The position numbers and the translations under genes were made by a program. Shown one piece after another: positions 33,837-43,162 of a stretch of DNA of 64,000 nt. The stretch is from Streptomyces sp. NBC_00234 (GTDB taxonomy: Bacteria; Actinomycetota; Actinomycetes; Streptomycetales; Streptomycetaceae): positions 6,138,001 through 6,202,000 of the forward strand of contig NZ_CP108101.1 in NCBI RefSeq assembly GCF_036195325.1, in the 5' to 3' direction. The stretch's first letter is position 1; each line of letters begins with the position of its first letter. Below the pieces are notes generated by a model. It searched no databases. It was not told the origin of the DNA and saw only the letters and a program-made list of their open reading frames with translations.

Positions 33837-34760
33837 ATGCCAGAGCTCACCGCCCTCGACCGCCCCGGCCCGTCGGAGCCCGCAGGCGTGCCCCTTCTCT
33901 TCGACGTGTACGTCTCCGACGAGTGCACGGCCGTCGTCAACGGGGAGCACGTCGACGTCGGCGAGGGGGAGTCCGTGCACGAGGCGATCCTCGACCGCCT
34001 CCAGCGCCACGCACGCGACCACCGGGGGCCGGTGCGGGCGACGGTCTTCGACCGCGGCGCCCACACCCTGCGGATCGAAGTGGCACCGGACGGCTCCAGC
34101 CGCATCCCCGATCCCGACGAGAACGAGAACGGCAACGGGAACGGCAACGGGAACGAGATCGGAATCGGCAACGAGCGCGAGCGCGAGCGCGAGACCGAGC
34201 ACGCAGGCGCCGCCGTCACCGTCGACGCCTGCGAGAAGGCGCGGCCCGAACCGGCCCCTGAACCGGCCCCCGACCCCGTCGCCGAGCGTGTGGAGCGCAT
34301 CAGGGAAGCCGTCGACGGAGGGGACACGGAACACGCCGGTGCCCTCGCCGCCGCGCTGCGCGAGTGCCTCGCCGGGGACCACGGGGCCGGGCATCCGCAG
34401 GCACTGGAGGCCCGGGCGATGGAGGCGTACGTGGCCCATCTCGCCGGTGACCACCGACTGGCCACCTCCCTTGCCATGGGCGTGGCCCGGATCCGCTGCG
34501 GCCTCGGGGACGCACGCGCCGCCGACGACGTGATGCGGGCGACCGCCGCGTGGCAGTGGCTGCCCGACGAGCGGGCCGTCGCCGCGCACGGCCGCGAACT
34601 CCTGCACCTGTGGGCGCACTTGGAGGCGAAGGTCCGGCTGGAGCCCCCGCACGCCGAGGCGATGCGCCTGGTCAGACAGCATTTCGTGGGCCAGGACCCC
34701 GATGACCGCGCGGACCTGGGAGGGATGTCGGCTGTGTCGCAGAACACGTGCGCTCTGTGA
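33837..34760 (+). CDS. Unknown protein with Gly-Asn and Glu-Arg repeats and helical C-terminal domain
   Basis: 307 aa from ATG 33837 (GAAGGGA upstream). Residues 1-90 look globular (LLFDVYVSDECTAVVNGEHV ...). Next come a low-complexity bridge, NGNGNGNGNE and RERERE (~95-120), and a Pro/Glu linker. Residues ~150-290 are helical, reminiscent of TPR-like arrays (HPQALEARAMEAYVAHLAGD). Similar proteins accompany streptomycete T4SS-like clusters, but I recognise no named family. Confidence 0.7.
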   Translation: MPELTALDRPGPSEPAGVPLLFDVYVSDECTAVVNGEHVDVGEGESVHEAILDRLQRHARDHRGPVRATVFDRGAHTLRIEVAPDGSSRIPDPDENENGNGNGNGNEIGIGNERERERETEHAGAAVTVDACEKARPEPAPEPAPDPVAERVERIREAVDGGDTEHAGALAAALRECLAGDHGAGHPQALEARAMEAYVAHLAGDHRLATSLAMGVARIRCGLGDARAADDVMRATAAWQWLPDERAVAAHGRELLHLWAHLEAKVRLEPPHAEAMRLVRQHFVGQDPDDRADLGGMSAVSQNTCAL

Positions 34761-34789
34761 CGATCACCTCAGCCTCGTGCTCCCCGGCA

Positions 34790-34806
34790 TGTCAAATGTG
34801 TTGACA
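34790..34806. promoter_or_regulatory. Inverted repeat TGTCAA-N5-TTGACA upstream of AfsR-like gene
   Basis: Perfect 6-bp arms. The right arm TTGACA is also a consensus -35 hexamer, with a weak CATTCT near 34824 as possible -10. It is 128 bases upstream of the regulator start at 34934 and could be an operator covering the promoter. Confidence 0.4.
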
Positions 34807-34933
34807 TAGGCGGCCGAAGAGGCATTCTGTGCCCACGCGGCGGCGAACCTGCTGAAGACGCCCCCCTCGCGGCGGTTCCCCGGACCGCTAACGTCCCCCC
34901 AGAGAATCGCTTCTGTGGGGGGCGCGAACACCA

Positions 34934-37870
34934 ATGGAAACAACGGGCGTTACCGGTCTCCGGTTCACGGTTCTGGGTCCGTTCCAGGCATGGCGGGGCG
35001 CGGACCCCGTGCAGCTGGGCTCGCCCCAGCAGAGGGCCGTACTCGCGCTGCTCCTGCTCAGGCAGGGCCGCCCGGCCTCCGTCGACGAACTCGTCGACGC
35101 GGTGTGGGACGAGGACCCGCCCATGGGCGCCGTTTCCGTGCTGCGGACCTACATCTCCCGCCTGCGCGCGGTACTCGAACCGGGCCGGGCCAAGAACCGG
35201 CCGCCCGTCGTCCTGGTCTCCGTGGCCGGTGGATACGCCGTCCACGTCTCCGACGGCGCACTCGATCTCACCGTCTTCGAGTCCCGGCTGCACGAAGCCA
35301 GGGCCCTCAGGGACCAGGGCTCCCACCGGGCAGCCCGTGACCTGCTGCGATCCGCACTCGACGCCTGGAACGGGGCACCGCTGGCCGGTGTTCCCGGCGC
35401 AGTGGCCGAGGCGGAGCGGGCCCGGCTCACCGAGCTGCGGCTCGCCGCGACGGAGGTCCGCGTCGAACTGGACGTGGAGCTGGGCGGCCACAGCGACGTC
35501 GTACCGGAACTCATCGCCCTGGCCGCGGCCCATCCGCTCCGCGAACGGCTCCGATTACTCCTGATGCTCTCGCTGTACCGGTGCGACCGGCAGGCCGAAG
35601 CCCTGGCCGTCTACCACGACACCCGCCGCATCCTGATCGCCGAGCTCGGCATCGAACCGGGCCCCGCGGTCCGGGACCTCCACCGGCAGCTCCTGGCGGC
35701 CGACCCGTCGCTCGCCGCCCCCCGGACGACGCCCGCACCACGGAACGCGACGGTACGCCCGGCCCAACTTCCCTCGGACCTCACCGACTTCACCGGACGC
35801 GAAGCGGAGACCGCACGCGTGACCGCGGCACTGTCGGGTGCGGCAGGCACGGCCGTACCGGTGGCCGTGCTCACCGGCATGGGCGGAGCCGGCAAGACCG
35901 TCCTGGCGGTGCACGCGGCCCACGCCGTGAGCGGACACTTCCCCGACGGGCAGCTCTACGTGGATCTGCGCGGGGCCGACGGCACCCCCGCCGACCCGGC
36001 GGCCGTACTCGCCGGGTTCCTGCGCGCCCTGGGGGAGAAGGACCAGGGCATGCCGGACAGCCCGGTGGAACGGGCGGCGCTCTACCGCTCGGTCCTGGCC
36101 GGGCGCCGGGTCCTGGTCGTGCTCGACAACGCCTGTGACGCGGAACAGGTGCGTCCGCTCCTGCCCGGTTCCGGAGGGTGCGCCGCCGTCGTGACGAGCC
36201 GTTCCGCACTTGCCGCGCTCTCCGGTGTCACCCACGTCGGCGTGGAGGTGTTCCGGCCCCAGGTCGCTGCGTCCCTCTTCGCCCGTATCCTCGGCGGACC
36301 CCGCACCGAGGGCGAACGGCTCGCGATCCTGCGGGTCGTCGACCTCTGCGGCGGCCACCCGCTGGCCGTGCGCATCGTCGCCAGCCGGCTCGCGGTCCGC
36401 CCCGACTGGACCGTCACCGACACGGTCGACCAGCTCAAGGACGAGCGGCAGCGCATCAGCGAGCTACGGATCCAGGGCCTGGGCGTCGAGGCGTGTTTCC
36501 GGCTCGGGTACGGCGAACTCGACGCGGAGCAGGGGCGCGCGTTCCGTCTGCTGTCCCTCCCGGCACCCAGCCTCCTCACGCTGGTCGAAGCGGCGGCCGT
36601 AATCGGCCGGACCCCGGAGGTGACCGAGTCGCTGCTCGAATCGCTGGTCGACGTCGGCATGCTGGAGTCGACGGCCCGGCGGTGCTACCGCTTCCACGAC
36701 CTGCTGCGGCTGTTCGCGCGGCAACGCGCCCAGGAGGAGGAGTCGGCCACCGCACGCGAGGCCGCGCTCACGGGCCTGCTGGACCTGCTGCTGGCCACCG
36801 CCCGCAACGCGTACGGTCTGATCCGCCCCGGGCACAACGTCCCCCTGTCGCTGCCCCCCACCGAACACCGGGGTGTGACCTTCGCCGACGAGGGAGAAGC
36901 CTGTGCCTGGGGGGCCCGGCAGCTGGCCCCGGCGCTCGAGTTCGTGGCGCAGATCGCCCGGTCGGCGCCTGCGGGGGCGGCCGAACTGGTGCTGGCCCTC
37001 GACCCCTTGCTGATGTCCGAGCACCGGTGGCGCGACGTGATTCCCGTCGCCCGCACGGTGGTCGAGGCCGCGCGCCGGGCGGGCGACCGGCGTGCGGAGC
37101 AGCGGATCTGCTACATGCTCGGGGGTGCGCTGATGCAGGTGGAGGACCTGGACCGCGCCCACGAGATGACGAGCCGCGCGGTCGAGCTGTCGGTCGGGAC
37201 CGCGGACCACACGATGCACGCCATGGCGCTGAACGTCGCGGCGCTCCTGGCGATGAAGCGGGGCGGCGAAACGGAAGGGCTGGAGCTCGGCCTGCGGGCC
37301 GTGGCCGCGGCGCGCACGGCGGGAGACCGGTCCGTCGAGGCGCTCGCCCTCGGCAACGTCATCCTGGAGTGCGTGCGGCTCGGGCAGGTGGACGAGTTGC
37401 TTCTCGACACGGCCCTGCGGCAGTTGGACCTGTACGAGAGTCTCGGCGATCAGCACGGCCGCATCCACGCGCTCTACCGCATCGGCCAGGTGCTGCTCGG
37501 GCTGGGCCGGCCGACGGAGGCGTTGCTCCGCTTCGACGAGTGCCTGGAGCGTCTCGGCTCGGACGGACAGTCCTTCATGCGCTGCGCGAACCTGATCAGG
37601 GGCGCCGAGGCGCACCTGGATCTCGGACAGCCGCAGACGGCCGCCCGGTACGCGGAGCGGGGGATCGCCCTCGCCAGGGAGATGAACTACGAGCGAGGCG
37701 AGGCCCAGGCCACCCGGTTGCTCGGCAACGCCCTGGCCCTGATGGGGCACGAGTCGTGGGCGCGGGCCTGCTGGGAGCGGTCGCTCGCCGTCTGTCTGAG
37801 GCTCGGCATGGCCGACGAGGCCGCACGCATCCGCGTAAGGCTGGCGCCGCAGTCGGCCGAGGCACGCTGA
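34934..37870 (+). CDS. SARP/AfsR-like regulator (BTAD-NB-ARC-TPR)
   Basis: 978 aa. Domains in order: an OmpR-type DNA-binding domain (~5-95, FTVLGPFQAWRGADPVQLGS ... LDLTVFESRLHEA), a BTAD domain (~100-250, ending LYRCDRQAEALAVYHDTRRI ... ELGIEPGPAVRDLHRQLL), an NB-ARC ATPase (Walker A GMGGAGKT at ~315-322, LVVLDNACD as Walker B), then winged-helix and TPR-like repeats to the end. Length and order match AfsR-type global or pathway activators. It binds direct repeats in target promoters; no target is identifiable here. ATG 34934 is preceded by a GGGGGG purine run. Confidence 0.95.
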   Translation: METTGVTGLRFTVLGPFQAWRGADPVQLGSPQQRAVLALLLLRQGRPASVDELVDAVWDEDPPMGAVSVLRTYISRLRAVLEPGRAKNRPPVVLVSVAGGYAVHVSDGALDLTVFESRLHEARALRDQGSHRAARDLLRSALDAWNGAPLAGVPGAVAEAERARLTELRLAATEVRVELDVELGGHSDVVPELIALAAAHPLRERLRLLLMLSLYRCDRQAEALAVYHDTRRILIAELGIEPGPAVRDLHRQLLAADPSLAAPRTTPAPRNATVRPAQLPSDLTDFTGREAETARVTAALSGAAGTAVPVAVLTGMGGAGKTVLAVHAAHAVSGHFPDGQLYVDLRGADGTPADPAAVLAGFLRALGEKDQGMPDSPVERAALYRSVLAGRRVLVVLDNACDAEQVRPLLPGSGGCAAVVTSRSALAALSGVTHVGVEVFRPQVAASLFARILGGPRTEGERLAILRVVDLCGGHPLAVRIVASRLAVRPDWTVTDTVDQLKDERQRISELRIQGLGVEACFRLGYGELDAEQGRAFRLLSLPAPSLLTLVEAAAVIGRTPEVTESLLESLVDVGMLESTARRCYRFHDLLRLFARQRAQEEESATAREAALTGLLDLLLATARNAYGLIRPGHNVPLSLPPTEHRGVTFADEGEACAWGARQLAPALEFVAQIARSAPAGAAELVLALDPLLMSEHRWRDVIPVARTVVEAARRAGDRRAEQRICYMLGGALMQVEDLDRAHEMTSRAVELSVGTADHTMHAMALNVAALLAMKRGGETEGLELGLRAVAAARTAGDRSVEALALGNVILECVRLGQVDELLLDTALRQLDLYESLGDQHGRIHALYRIGQVLLGLGRPTEALLRFDECLERLGSDGQSFMRCANLIRGAEAHLDLGQPQTAARYAERGIALAREMNYERGEAQATRLLGNALALMGHESWARACWERSLAVCLRLGMADEAARIRVRLAPQSAEAR

Positions 37871-37974
37871 TCCCGAGGCTCCCCGGAGCCGGTCGTCCCC
37901 TCGCTTGAACCGCTCGTTCCCGCAGGGACGTTGTAGGGGCGAGCGGCGTGAAGTCCTCACCCGCTCGGTCCGTT

Positions 37975-37991
37975 GTGCCGCACAGCGGCAC
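37975..37991 (+). terminator. Short hairpin between AfsR-like and NlpC/P60 genes
   Basis: Perfect 7-bp arms GTGCCGC / GCGGCAC with an ACA loop, 105 bases after the regulator stop. A weak terminator candidate. Confidence 0.4.
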
Positions 37992-38030
37992 GACGCCCAC
38001 GCCCTCTACGCGTGACGGAGCGTCATCAAG

Positions 38031-39119
38031 GTGATACGAACAGCGATCGGCAGGGGTGGTCGGGCGGTGGTGGCCGCCGCCGTGGTCTGCCTCGTCGCCG
38101 CGACGGCGCAGGGCGCGGCGGCGGATCCCTCGCCGGGCCCCGGCACAGGAACCGGCACAGGCGCCGGCCCCGCCCGGCCCATGTCCCTGGCCGAGGTGCG
38201 CGACGAGCTGGACCGGCTGTACCACGATGCCGAGGTCGCCACGGACACGTACAACGCCGCGGAGGAACGGGCCGGTAAGCAGTCCGCCCGGGTGGCCGCG
38301 CTCGCCGAGGACCTGGCGGCCGGCAAGGTCGCGCTGAAGCGGCTGACGTCACGCATGGGGGCCGCGGCCCGTGCCCAGTACCGCAGTGGTGGCCTGCCCC
38401 TCGACGTCCAGTTGCTGCTGAGTGCCGACCCCGACGACGTCCTGGACGAGGTGGGCCTGGCGCGCCAGGCCCAGCACGGGATCGACGGACTGCTGCGGGA
38501 GCAGACCCGTATCCAGGAGGAGCTGCGCAAGAAGTCCGCCGCGGCCTCCGTGCAGTTGGAGAGGCTTCAGGGCAGTCGCAAGGCCGGAGCCGATGCCCGC
38601 AAGCGCATCGAGAAGCGCATCGCGACGGCCGAGTCACTGGAACTGCGGCTGGAGGAGAAGGAGCGCAAGCGCCTGCTGGCGATGCAGAAGAAGGCCGAGG
38701 GCGAGGCGCACGATGCGTTCCTGCGGTCCGGCTCGCTGAAAGACGTCAAGGGGCGGGCGAGCGAGGAGGGGGCGACGGCCGTCGCCTTCGCGAGCGAGCA
38801 GCTCGGCAAACCCTACGACTGGGGCGCGGAGGGTCCCGACACCTACGACTGCTCCGGACTCACCTCGCAGGCGTGGGCCGCCGCGAAGCGGACCATCCCC
38901 CGTACCTCGCAGGAGCAGTGGCGTCTGTTGCCACGCATCGGCATCGGGGCGATGCGTCCCGGCGATCTGATCATCTATCACCGGGACGCCAGCCATGTGG
39001 GCATCTACATCGGTGGCGGCTCGATCATCCACGCACCGCGACCGGGTCGGCATGTCACCGTCGCCGACGCGGGCTCGATGTACATCCTCGGGGTCGTACG
39101 CCCCGACAAGCGCCCCTGA
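38031..39119 (+). CDS. Secreted NlpC/P60 peptidoglycan endopeptidase
   Basis: 362 aa from GTG 38031. A Sec signal peptide (GGRAVVAAAVVCLVAATAQG, cleavage near AAA-DPSP) is followed by a long coiled-coil (~52-230), then the NlpC/P60 domain (~245-362). The catalytic triad is visible: Cys274 in TYDCSG, His322 in SHVGIYIG and His334 in IIHAPRPG. The enzyme cuts stem-peptide bonds in peptidoglycan; the coiled coil usually inhibits or positions it. No regulator is adjacent. Confidence 0.93.
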   Translation: MIRTAIGRGGRAVVAAAVVCLVAATAQGAAADPSPGPGTGTGTGAGPARPMSLAEVRDELDRLYHDAEVATDTYNAAEERAGKQSARVAALAEDLAAGKVALKRLTSRMGAAARAQYRSGGLPLDVQLLLSADPDDVLDEVGLARQAQHGIDGLLREQTRIQEELRKKSAAASVQLERLQGSRKAGADARKRIEKRIATAESLELRLEEKERKRLLAMQKKAEGEAHDAFLRSGSLKDVKGRASEEGATAVAFASEQLGKPYDWGAEGPDTYDCSGLTSQAWAAAKRTIPRTSQEQWRLLPRIGIGAMRPGDLIIYHRDASHVGIYIGGGSIIHAPRPGRHVTVADAGSMYILGVVRPDKRP

Positions 39120-39132
39120 GCCCGCCGGTGGC

Positions 39133-39417
39133 TCACTGTTCCGGCAGGGCCTCGGCCGACGCCTTCCGTGCCAGGGCGGCAGCCTTGCGCTGGTACGCCA
39201 GCAGGCCGGCGAAACCGGCCAGGAAGCCCGTCATCAGTCCGGAGATCGCGTGGTTGACCGCGTTGAGCCCCTCGCTGTCCGGCATGCCCACCAGCAGGTA
39301 GTTGATGCCCGCGCTCATCACGGCGCCGATCGCACCGCCGATCAGGCCACTGATCAACGGTTCCCGCACGGAAGGGGCGGGGGCGGCGGTTCTGGCGGGG
39401 GTGGCGGGCGCGGTCAT
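39133..39417 (-). CDS. Small two-TM membrane protein, unknown
   Basis: 94 aa from ATG 39417 with AGGAG upstream. Two hydrophobic Gly-rich segments (LISGLIGGAIGAVMSAGINY and ISGLMTGFLAGFAGLLAYQ) are flanked by an Ala/Pro N-terminus and a Lys/Arg/Ala C-terminus. No family recognised. It is convergent with the NlpC/P60 gene (13-bp gap). The following 284 bp to the MFS gene hold a GTCCGG-ACAA-CCGGAC hairpin (39447-39462) and nothing else I can name. Confidence 0.72.
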   Translation of the reverse strand: MTAPATPARTAAPAPSVREPLISGLIGGAIGAVMSAGINYLLVGMPDSEGLNAVNHAISGLMTGFLAGFAGLLAYQRKAAALARKASAEALPEQ

Positions 39418-39701
39418 GGTTGACTCCTGGTACGGGCTCCGGTGACGTCCGGACAACCGGACGCGAGACGGATCACACATTGCGGCAGGAACGCCCCCGG
39501 AGGGAACAGTCCAGCCCATGCAATGACGTGATGACGCGCATCCACGCGGCGGATATCGGCCCGAAACGGTACGCAGCGCCCCGCGTGAACCGCGCCCCCC
39601 CCGACGACCCGTCCGGAGTCCCGACTCAACGGAAAGGCCCGGCCGTTGGCACGTCCGCCCTCACGGAGCGCGCCGACGGCCGGGCCACCCGCCCGCTGCC
39701 C

Positions 39702-41291
39702 TCAGTGGAGCGCGGGAGCCTCCGGGTCGCGCCGGACGCCGACCGCGGCGAGGACCGCACCGGCCACGCAGAGCACGCCCGTGACGAGCGCCGCGGTGTG
39801 CACCCCGTTCATGAACGCCTGCCCGCTGCCCTCGACCACCGCCGCCCGAAGCTGCGCGGGCATGTCGGCGGAGACCGGTGACACTCCCATCGCCACCGCG
39901 TCCTTGGCCTCCTGCAGCCCCGCGGCCATGGGTCCGGGGACCCCGGCGGAGGTGAGTTCACCGGTCAGTGTCGAACCGACCCGGCTGCTGATCAGGGAGA
40001 TCAGTACGGAGGTGCCGAGCGCCCCGCCGACCTGGAGCGCGGTGGCCTGGAGACCGCCCGCCACCCCGCCGTCCTTCACGGGCGCGTTGCCGACGATCGC
40101 GTCGGACGAGGCGGCCATCACCATGCCGACGCCGAGGCCCAGGGCGATGAAGGGGGGCCACATCGCTGCGTACGAGGAGTGCACGCCCCAGCCCAGCAGC
40201 CCGAAGGAGGCGGCGGCCTGGAGCACCATGCCCAGCGGCATGGACAGCCTGGCCCCGAAGCGCTCCGTGATCTTGGCACCCAGTGGCGCCGCGACGACCG
40301 ACGCGAGGCTCAGCGGAAGGGTCCGTATGCCCGCCTCGACCGGGGTGAAGCCGCGGACGTTCTGGAGGTACAGCATGACGAAGAAGATCACGCCGAGCAG
40401 GACGAAGAAGTTGACCGCGGTGATGACCGTGCCGATGGTCAGGGCCGGACTGCGGAACAGCCGCATGGGCAGCAGCGGATGGGCCACCCGGGTCTCGTAC
40501 CGGCCGAACACCGCCAGCAGGACGACGCCCGCGCCGAGCGTGGCCAGGGTGGAGGCCGAACTCCAGCCCCAGGTCTCGCCCTTGACGACGCCGAAGACGA
40601 GGACGAGCAGTCCGAGCGCCAGCAGGAGCACGCCGGGGACGTCGAAGCGCTGCTCGCCGGCCGGGTTCTTGCTCTGCGGCAGGACGAACGCGCTGAAGGC
40701 GAGCGCGACGATGCCGATCGGGAGGTTGATGAAGAAGACCGATTCCCAGCTGACGTGCTCGACCAGCAGCCCGCCGACGATCGGGCCGAGCGCGGTGGAG
40801 ACGGAGGACACCATCGCCCAGATCCCCACGGCCATACCGAACTTCCTCGGCGGGAACACCGCGCGCAGCAGACCGAGCGTGTTGGGCATCAGCAGTGCGC
40901 CGAAGAAGCCCTGGAGGGCGCGGAAGGCGATGACGCCCTCGATGGAGCCCACGAGGCCGATGGCGACCGAGGCCACGGTGAAGCCGGCGACGCCGACCAG
41001 GTAGTAGGTGCGCCGTCCGAAGCGGTCGCCGAGCTTTCCGCCGAGGATCAACGCGGCAGCCAGCGCGAGGAGATAGGAGTTGGTGACCCATTGCAGGTCG
41101 GCGGTGGACGCGTGGAGGTCCCGGCCGATCTCCGGGTTGGCGATCGCGACGACGGAACCGTCGAGGCCGACCATGAACAGGCCGAAGGCGACGGCGACGA
41201 GCGTCAGCCAGGGGTTGCCCCGACGGCCGGCCGGCCCATCGGGCAGGGCGCGGGTGGGCAGGGGGGAGTGGTCCACGGCAGTGGAGGGCAT
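39702..41291 (-). CDS. DHA2-family MFS multidrug exporter (EmrB/QacA type)
   Basis: 529 aa with about 14 hydrophobic helices, as expected for DHA2 pumps. Signature A-like GGKLGDRFGRRTYYLVGVAG is at ~95-115. A motif-C-like stretch is around SVSTALGPIVGGLLVEHVSW, marking an antiporter exporter. It exports drugs or metabolites using proton motive force. It lies 68 bp downstream of the MarR gene on the same strand and is very likely under MarR control. Confidence 0.94.
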   Translation of the reverse strand: MPSTAVDHSPLPTRALPDGPAGRRGNPWLTLVAVAFGLFMVGLDGSVVAIANPEIGRDLHASTADLQWVTNSYLLALAAALILGGKLGDRFGRRTYYLVGVAGFTVASVAIGLVGSIEGVIAFRALQGFFGALLMPNTLGLLRAVFPPRKFGMAVGIWAMVSSVSTALGPIVGGLLVEHVSWESVFFINLPIGIVALAFSAFVLPQSKNPAGEQRFDVPGVLLLALGLLVLVFGVVKGETWGWSSASTLATLGAGVVLLAVFGRYETRVAHPLLPMRLFRSPALTIGTVITAVNFFVLLGVIFFVMLYLQNVRGFTPVEAGIRTLPLSLASVVAAPLGAKITERFGARLSMPLGMVLQAAASFGLLGWGVHSSYAAMWPPFIALGLGVGMVMAASSDAIVGNAPVKDGGVAGGLQATALQVGGALGTSVLISLISSRVGSTLTGELTSAGVPGPMAAGLQEAKDAVAMGVSPVSADMPAQLRAAVVEGSGQAFMNGVHTAALVTGVLCVAGAVLAAVGVRRDPEAPALH

Positions 41292-41359
41292 ACGGATGCC
41301 TTGCTTCCTGAAAAAGGGTCGAGCGACGGGAGGGTGACCGACGGCCGCGCGGGGCGTCG

Positions 41360-41833
41360 TCAGTGAGAGGCGGCGCGCAGGTGCCGCGTCAGTCCCTGGA
41401 GCGCACCGAGGGCGGAGCCGATCGCATCGAGATCGCCGTCGGTCAGCGCCGACAGGGCCTCGGCCACATACCCGTCCTTGAGCGCCCCGACGACGGCGAG
41501 GCGCCTACGGGCCTCGGGCGTGAGGTGCAGGTGGGCGATCCGCCTGTCGGCCGGGTCCTGCCTGCGCTCCAGCAGCCCCTCGGCCGCCAGCTGGGTGACC
41601 AGCGCGCTCACGTTGTTCGGCTTCATGAGCAGCTCGTCGGCCGCCGCGCGCACGGTGATGGCCTCGCGGTCGCCGACGAGCCGCAGCAGCGCCAGCTGGC
41701 CCTCGGGGAGCTTGGGGTACGGGATGTCCTGGGCGAGACGCCGGTCGAGTGCCCGGTGCAGCGCGGGCAGGACAGCCGTCATCGCGGACGCGATGCGGCG
41801 GATGTCCTGTTCGGACGCGCTGGGGGCAGACAT
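41360..41833 (-). CDS. MarR family regulator, apparently leaderless
   Basis: 157 aa starting at ATG 41833. The winged helix-turn-helix is at ~55-110: ITVRAAADELLMKPNNVSAL as the recognition part and LLERRQDPADRRIAHLHLT as the wing. A consensus promoter ends so close to the ATG that the transcript should begin at the start codon. It precedes the DHA2 pump gene. A dyad across the promoter indicates autoregulation. Confidence 0.94.
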   Translation of the reverse strand: MSAPSASEQDIRRIASAMTAVLPALHRALDRRLAQDIPYPKLPEGQLALLRLVGDREAITVRAAADELLMKPNNVSALVTQLAAEGLLERRQDPADRRIAHLHLTPEARRRLAVVGALKDGYVAEALSALTDGDLDAIGSALGALQGLTRHLRAASH

Positions 41834-41839
41834 ACGGGC

Positions 41840-41869
41840 ATCATAAGTATGCCTGGATACCTATGTCAA
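41840..41869 (-). promoter_or_regulatory. MarR gene promoter, TTGACA-N18-TATGAT
   Basis: On the minus strand, -35 TTGACA (41864-41869) and -10 TATGAT (41840-41845) are 18 bases apart. The expected start point, six bases below the -10, falls on the A of ATG 41833, so the mRNA would have no leader and no Shine-Dalgarno is present. Confidence 0.7.
41842..41865. promoter_or_regulatory. Candidate MarR operator, 24-bp dyad
   Basis: CATAAGTATG and ATACCTATG-type arms around CCTGG: 9 of 10 arm positions pair. The dyad covers the spacer and both hexamer edges of the MarR promoter, so binding would block polymerase. Confidence 0.65.
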
Positions 41870-41905
41870 AATAGCCAAGTGTCGCGATGGGCGGAGCGGT
41901 GCCGG

Positions 41906-43102
41906 TCAGTCCGCCGGTCCGTCGGCGAGAGCCGGCATGTTCTCGATGAGGTCGGCGGCGCGCCGGGTACCTCCCTCGGCCCGTGCGTCGGTGCGCAACT
42001 GTGCGGATCGGCGGGCGACTTCCGGATCGGTGACCAGGTCCTTCAGGGCCGCTCGCAGGGTCTCGGCAGTGGCGTCCGGGGTGTCGATGCGGCGGGCGAT
42101 GCCCAGCTCCACCAGCCGGTCCGCGTTCATGAACTGTTCGGCGCCCTGCGGTACGGCGATCATCGGGACGCCCGCGAGGAGCCCTTCGCCGCAACCGCCC
42201 ATTCCGGCGTGGGTGACGAAGGCGTCCGCCTGCTCCAGGATCGCCCTCTGCGGGACCCAGGAGTGCACCTCGACGTTGGGTGGGACGTCGCCGAGCTCGT
42301 CCGGGTCGGTGTACCTGCCGATCTGGAGCACGACGTGCCAGCCGGGCAGGTTTCCGTACGCGGCGACGCACTGCCGGTAGAACTCCGGTTGGCGCGTGTA
42401 CGCCGAGCCCAGGGAGATCAGCAGTACGTTCTCCGCGTCCGCCGGCCTGGTCCAGCCGTCCGTGCCGGCGCGCACGTCGAAGCAGGGCCCGACGAAGGTC
42501 ACCGCCTCCGTGTCGACCCTGTCGGCGTTCGGCTGCATCGCCTTGGGGATCAGGGCCAGGGCCTGCGCGGGAGGACCGGAGAAGGCGTCCACGTCGAGGG
42601 TGGTCGCCCCGCAGCCGGCGAGCCAGTGGGCGAACTTCTCCCGGTAGGCGTCGGCGCCGGGCACCTTCCGCAGGTGCGCGGCGACGTCCTCCTCGTAGCC
42701 GTCCCAGGCCACGAACGTCGGGGACAACTGCAGGAGGGGCCGGCCCTGCGCTTCGGCGAGCGCGCGTGCGGCGTAGGCGCCGATGTCGTACAGATACAGG
42801 TCCGCGGGGTCGTTGTCGTAGGCGGCGTGCAACTGGGGCAGTGCCTGGACGGCCTCGTCGAGGAAGAGGTCCATCGCGGCGATGGGGTCGGTGGGCCAGT
42901 TGTTGTCGGCGACCGGCAGCACGGAGGTGCAGGGCACCGGTTCGGCGCCGGTGGCGGCGATCCGGTCGGCCATGACGGGGGCGTTGGCGTAGGTGACCCG
43001 GTGGCCGCGGGCCACCAGCTCGCGGATGAGCGCGAGGCTGGGCAGGACGTGGCTGACGATCGGGATGCCGATCATCGCGATGTGGGAGCGGCGGCGGGAC
43101 AA
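41906..43102 (-). CDS. Macrolide-type glycosyltransferase (MGT, GT1)
   Basis: 398 aa. The whole chain follows the OleD/Mgt pattern of macrolide-inactivating UDP-glucosyltransferases: opening HIAMIGIPIVSHVLPSLALI, in which His18 stands in the SH-xx-P position of the GT1 catalytic base, LVARGHRVTYANAPVMADRI, and the donor-binding motif WVPQRAILEQADAFVTHAGM with PQGAEQFMNADRL. The usual HGHVNP is altered to VSHVLP. It would transfer sugar to a macrolide and inactivate it. Located between the ABC-F and MarR genes on the same strand. Confidence 0.88.
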   Translation of the reverse strand: MSRRRSHIAMIGIPIVSHVLPSLALIRELVARGHRVTYANAPVMADRIAATGAEPVPCTSVLPVADNNWPTDPIAAMDLFLDEAVQALPQLHAAYDNDPADLYLYDIGAYAARALAEAQGRPLLQLSPTFVAWDGYEEDVAAHLRKVPGADAYREKFAHWLAGCGATTLDVDAFSGPPAQALALIPKAMQPNADRVDTEAVTFVGPCFDVRAGTDGWTRPADAENVLLISLGSAYTRQPEFYRQCVAAYGNLPGWHVVLQIGRYTDPDELGDVPPNVEVHSWVPQRAILEQADAFVTHAGMGGCGEGLLAGVPMIAVPQGAEQFMNADRLVELGIARRIDTPDATAETLRAALKDLVTDPEVARRSAQLRTDARAEGGTRRAADLIENMPALADGPAD

Positions 43103-43162
43103 AAGTGATCACTCGTTTCGGGTGCGGGGCGGGCAGAAGCGGCGCGGTCGAGGTGGACGGGC

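Noticed and set aside
19349..34760. Integrative conjugative element
   Set aside because: No integrase, relaxase, excisionase or flanking direct att repeats seen, so the T4SS-like cluster is treated as resident chromosome.
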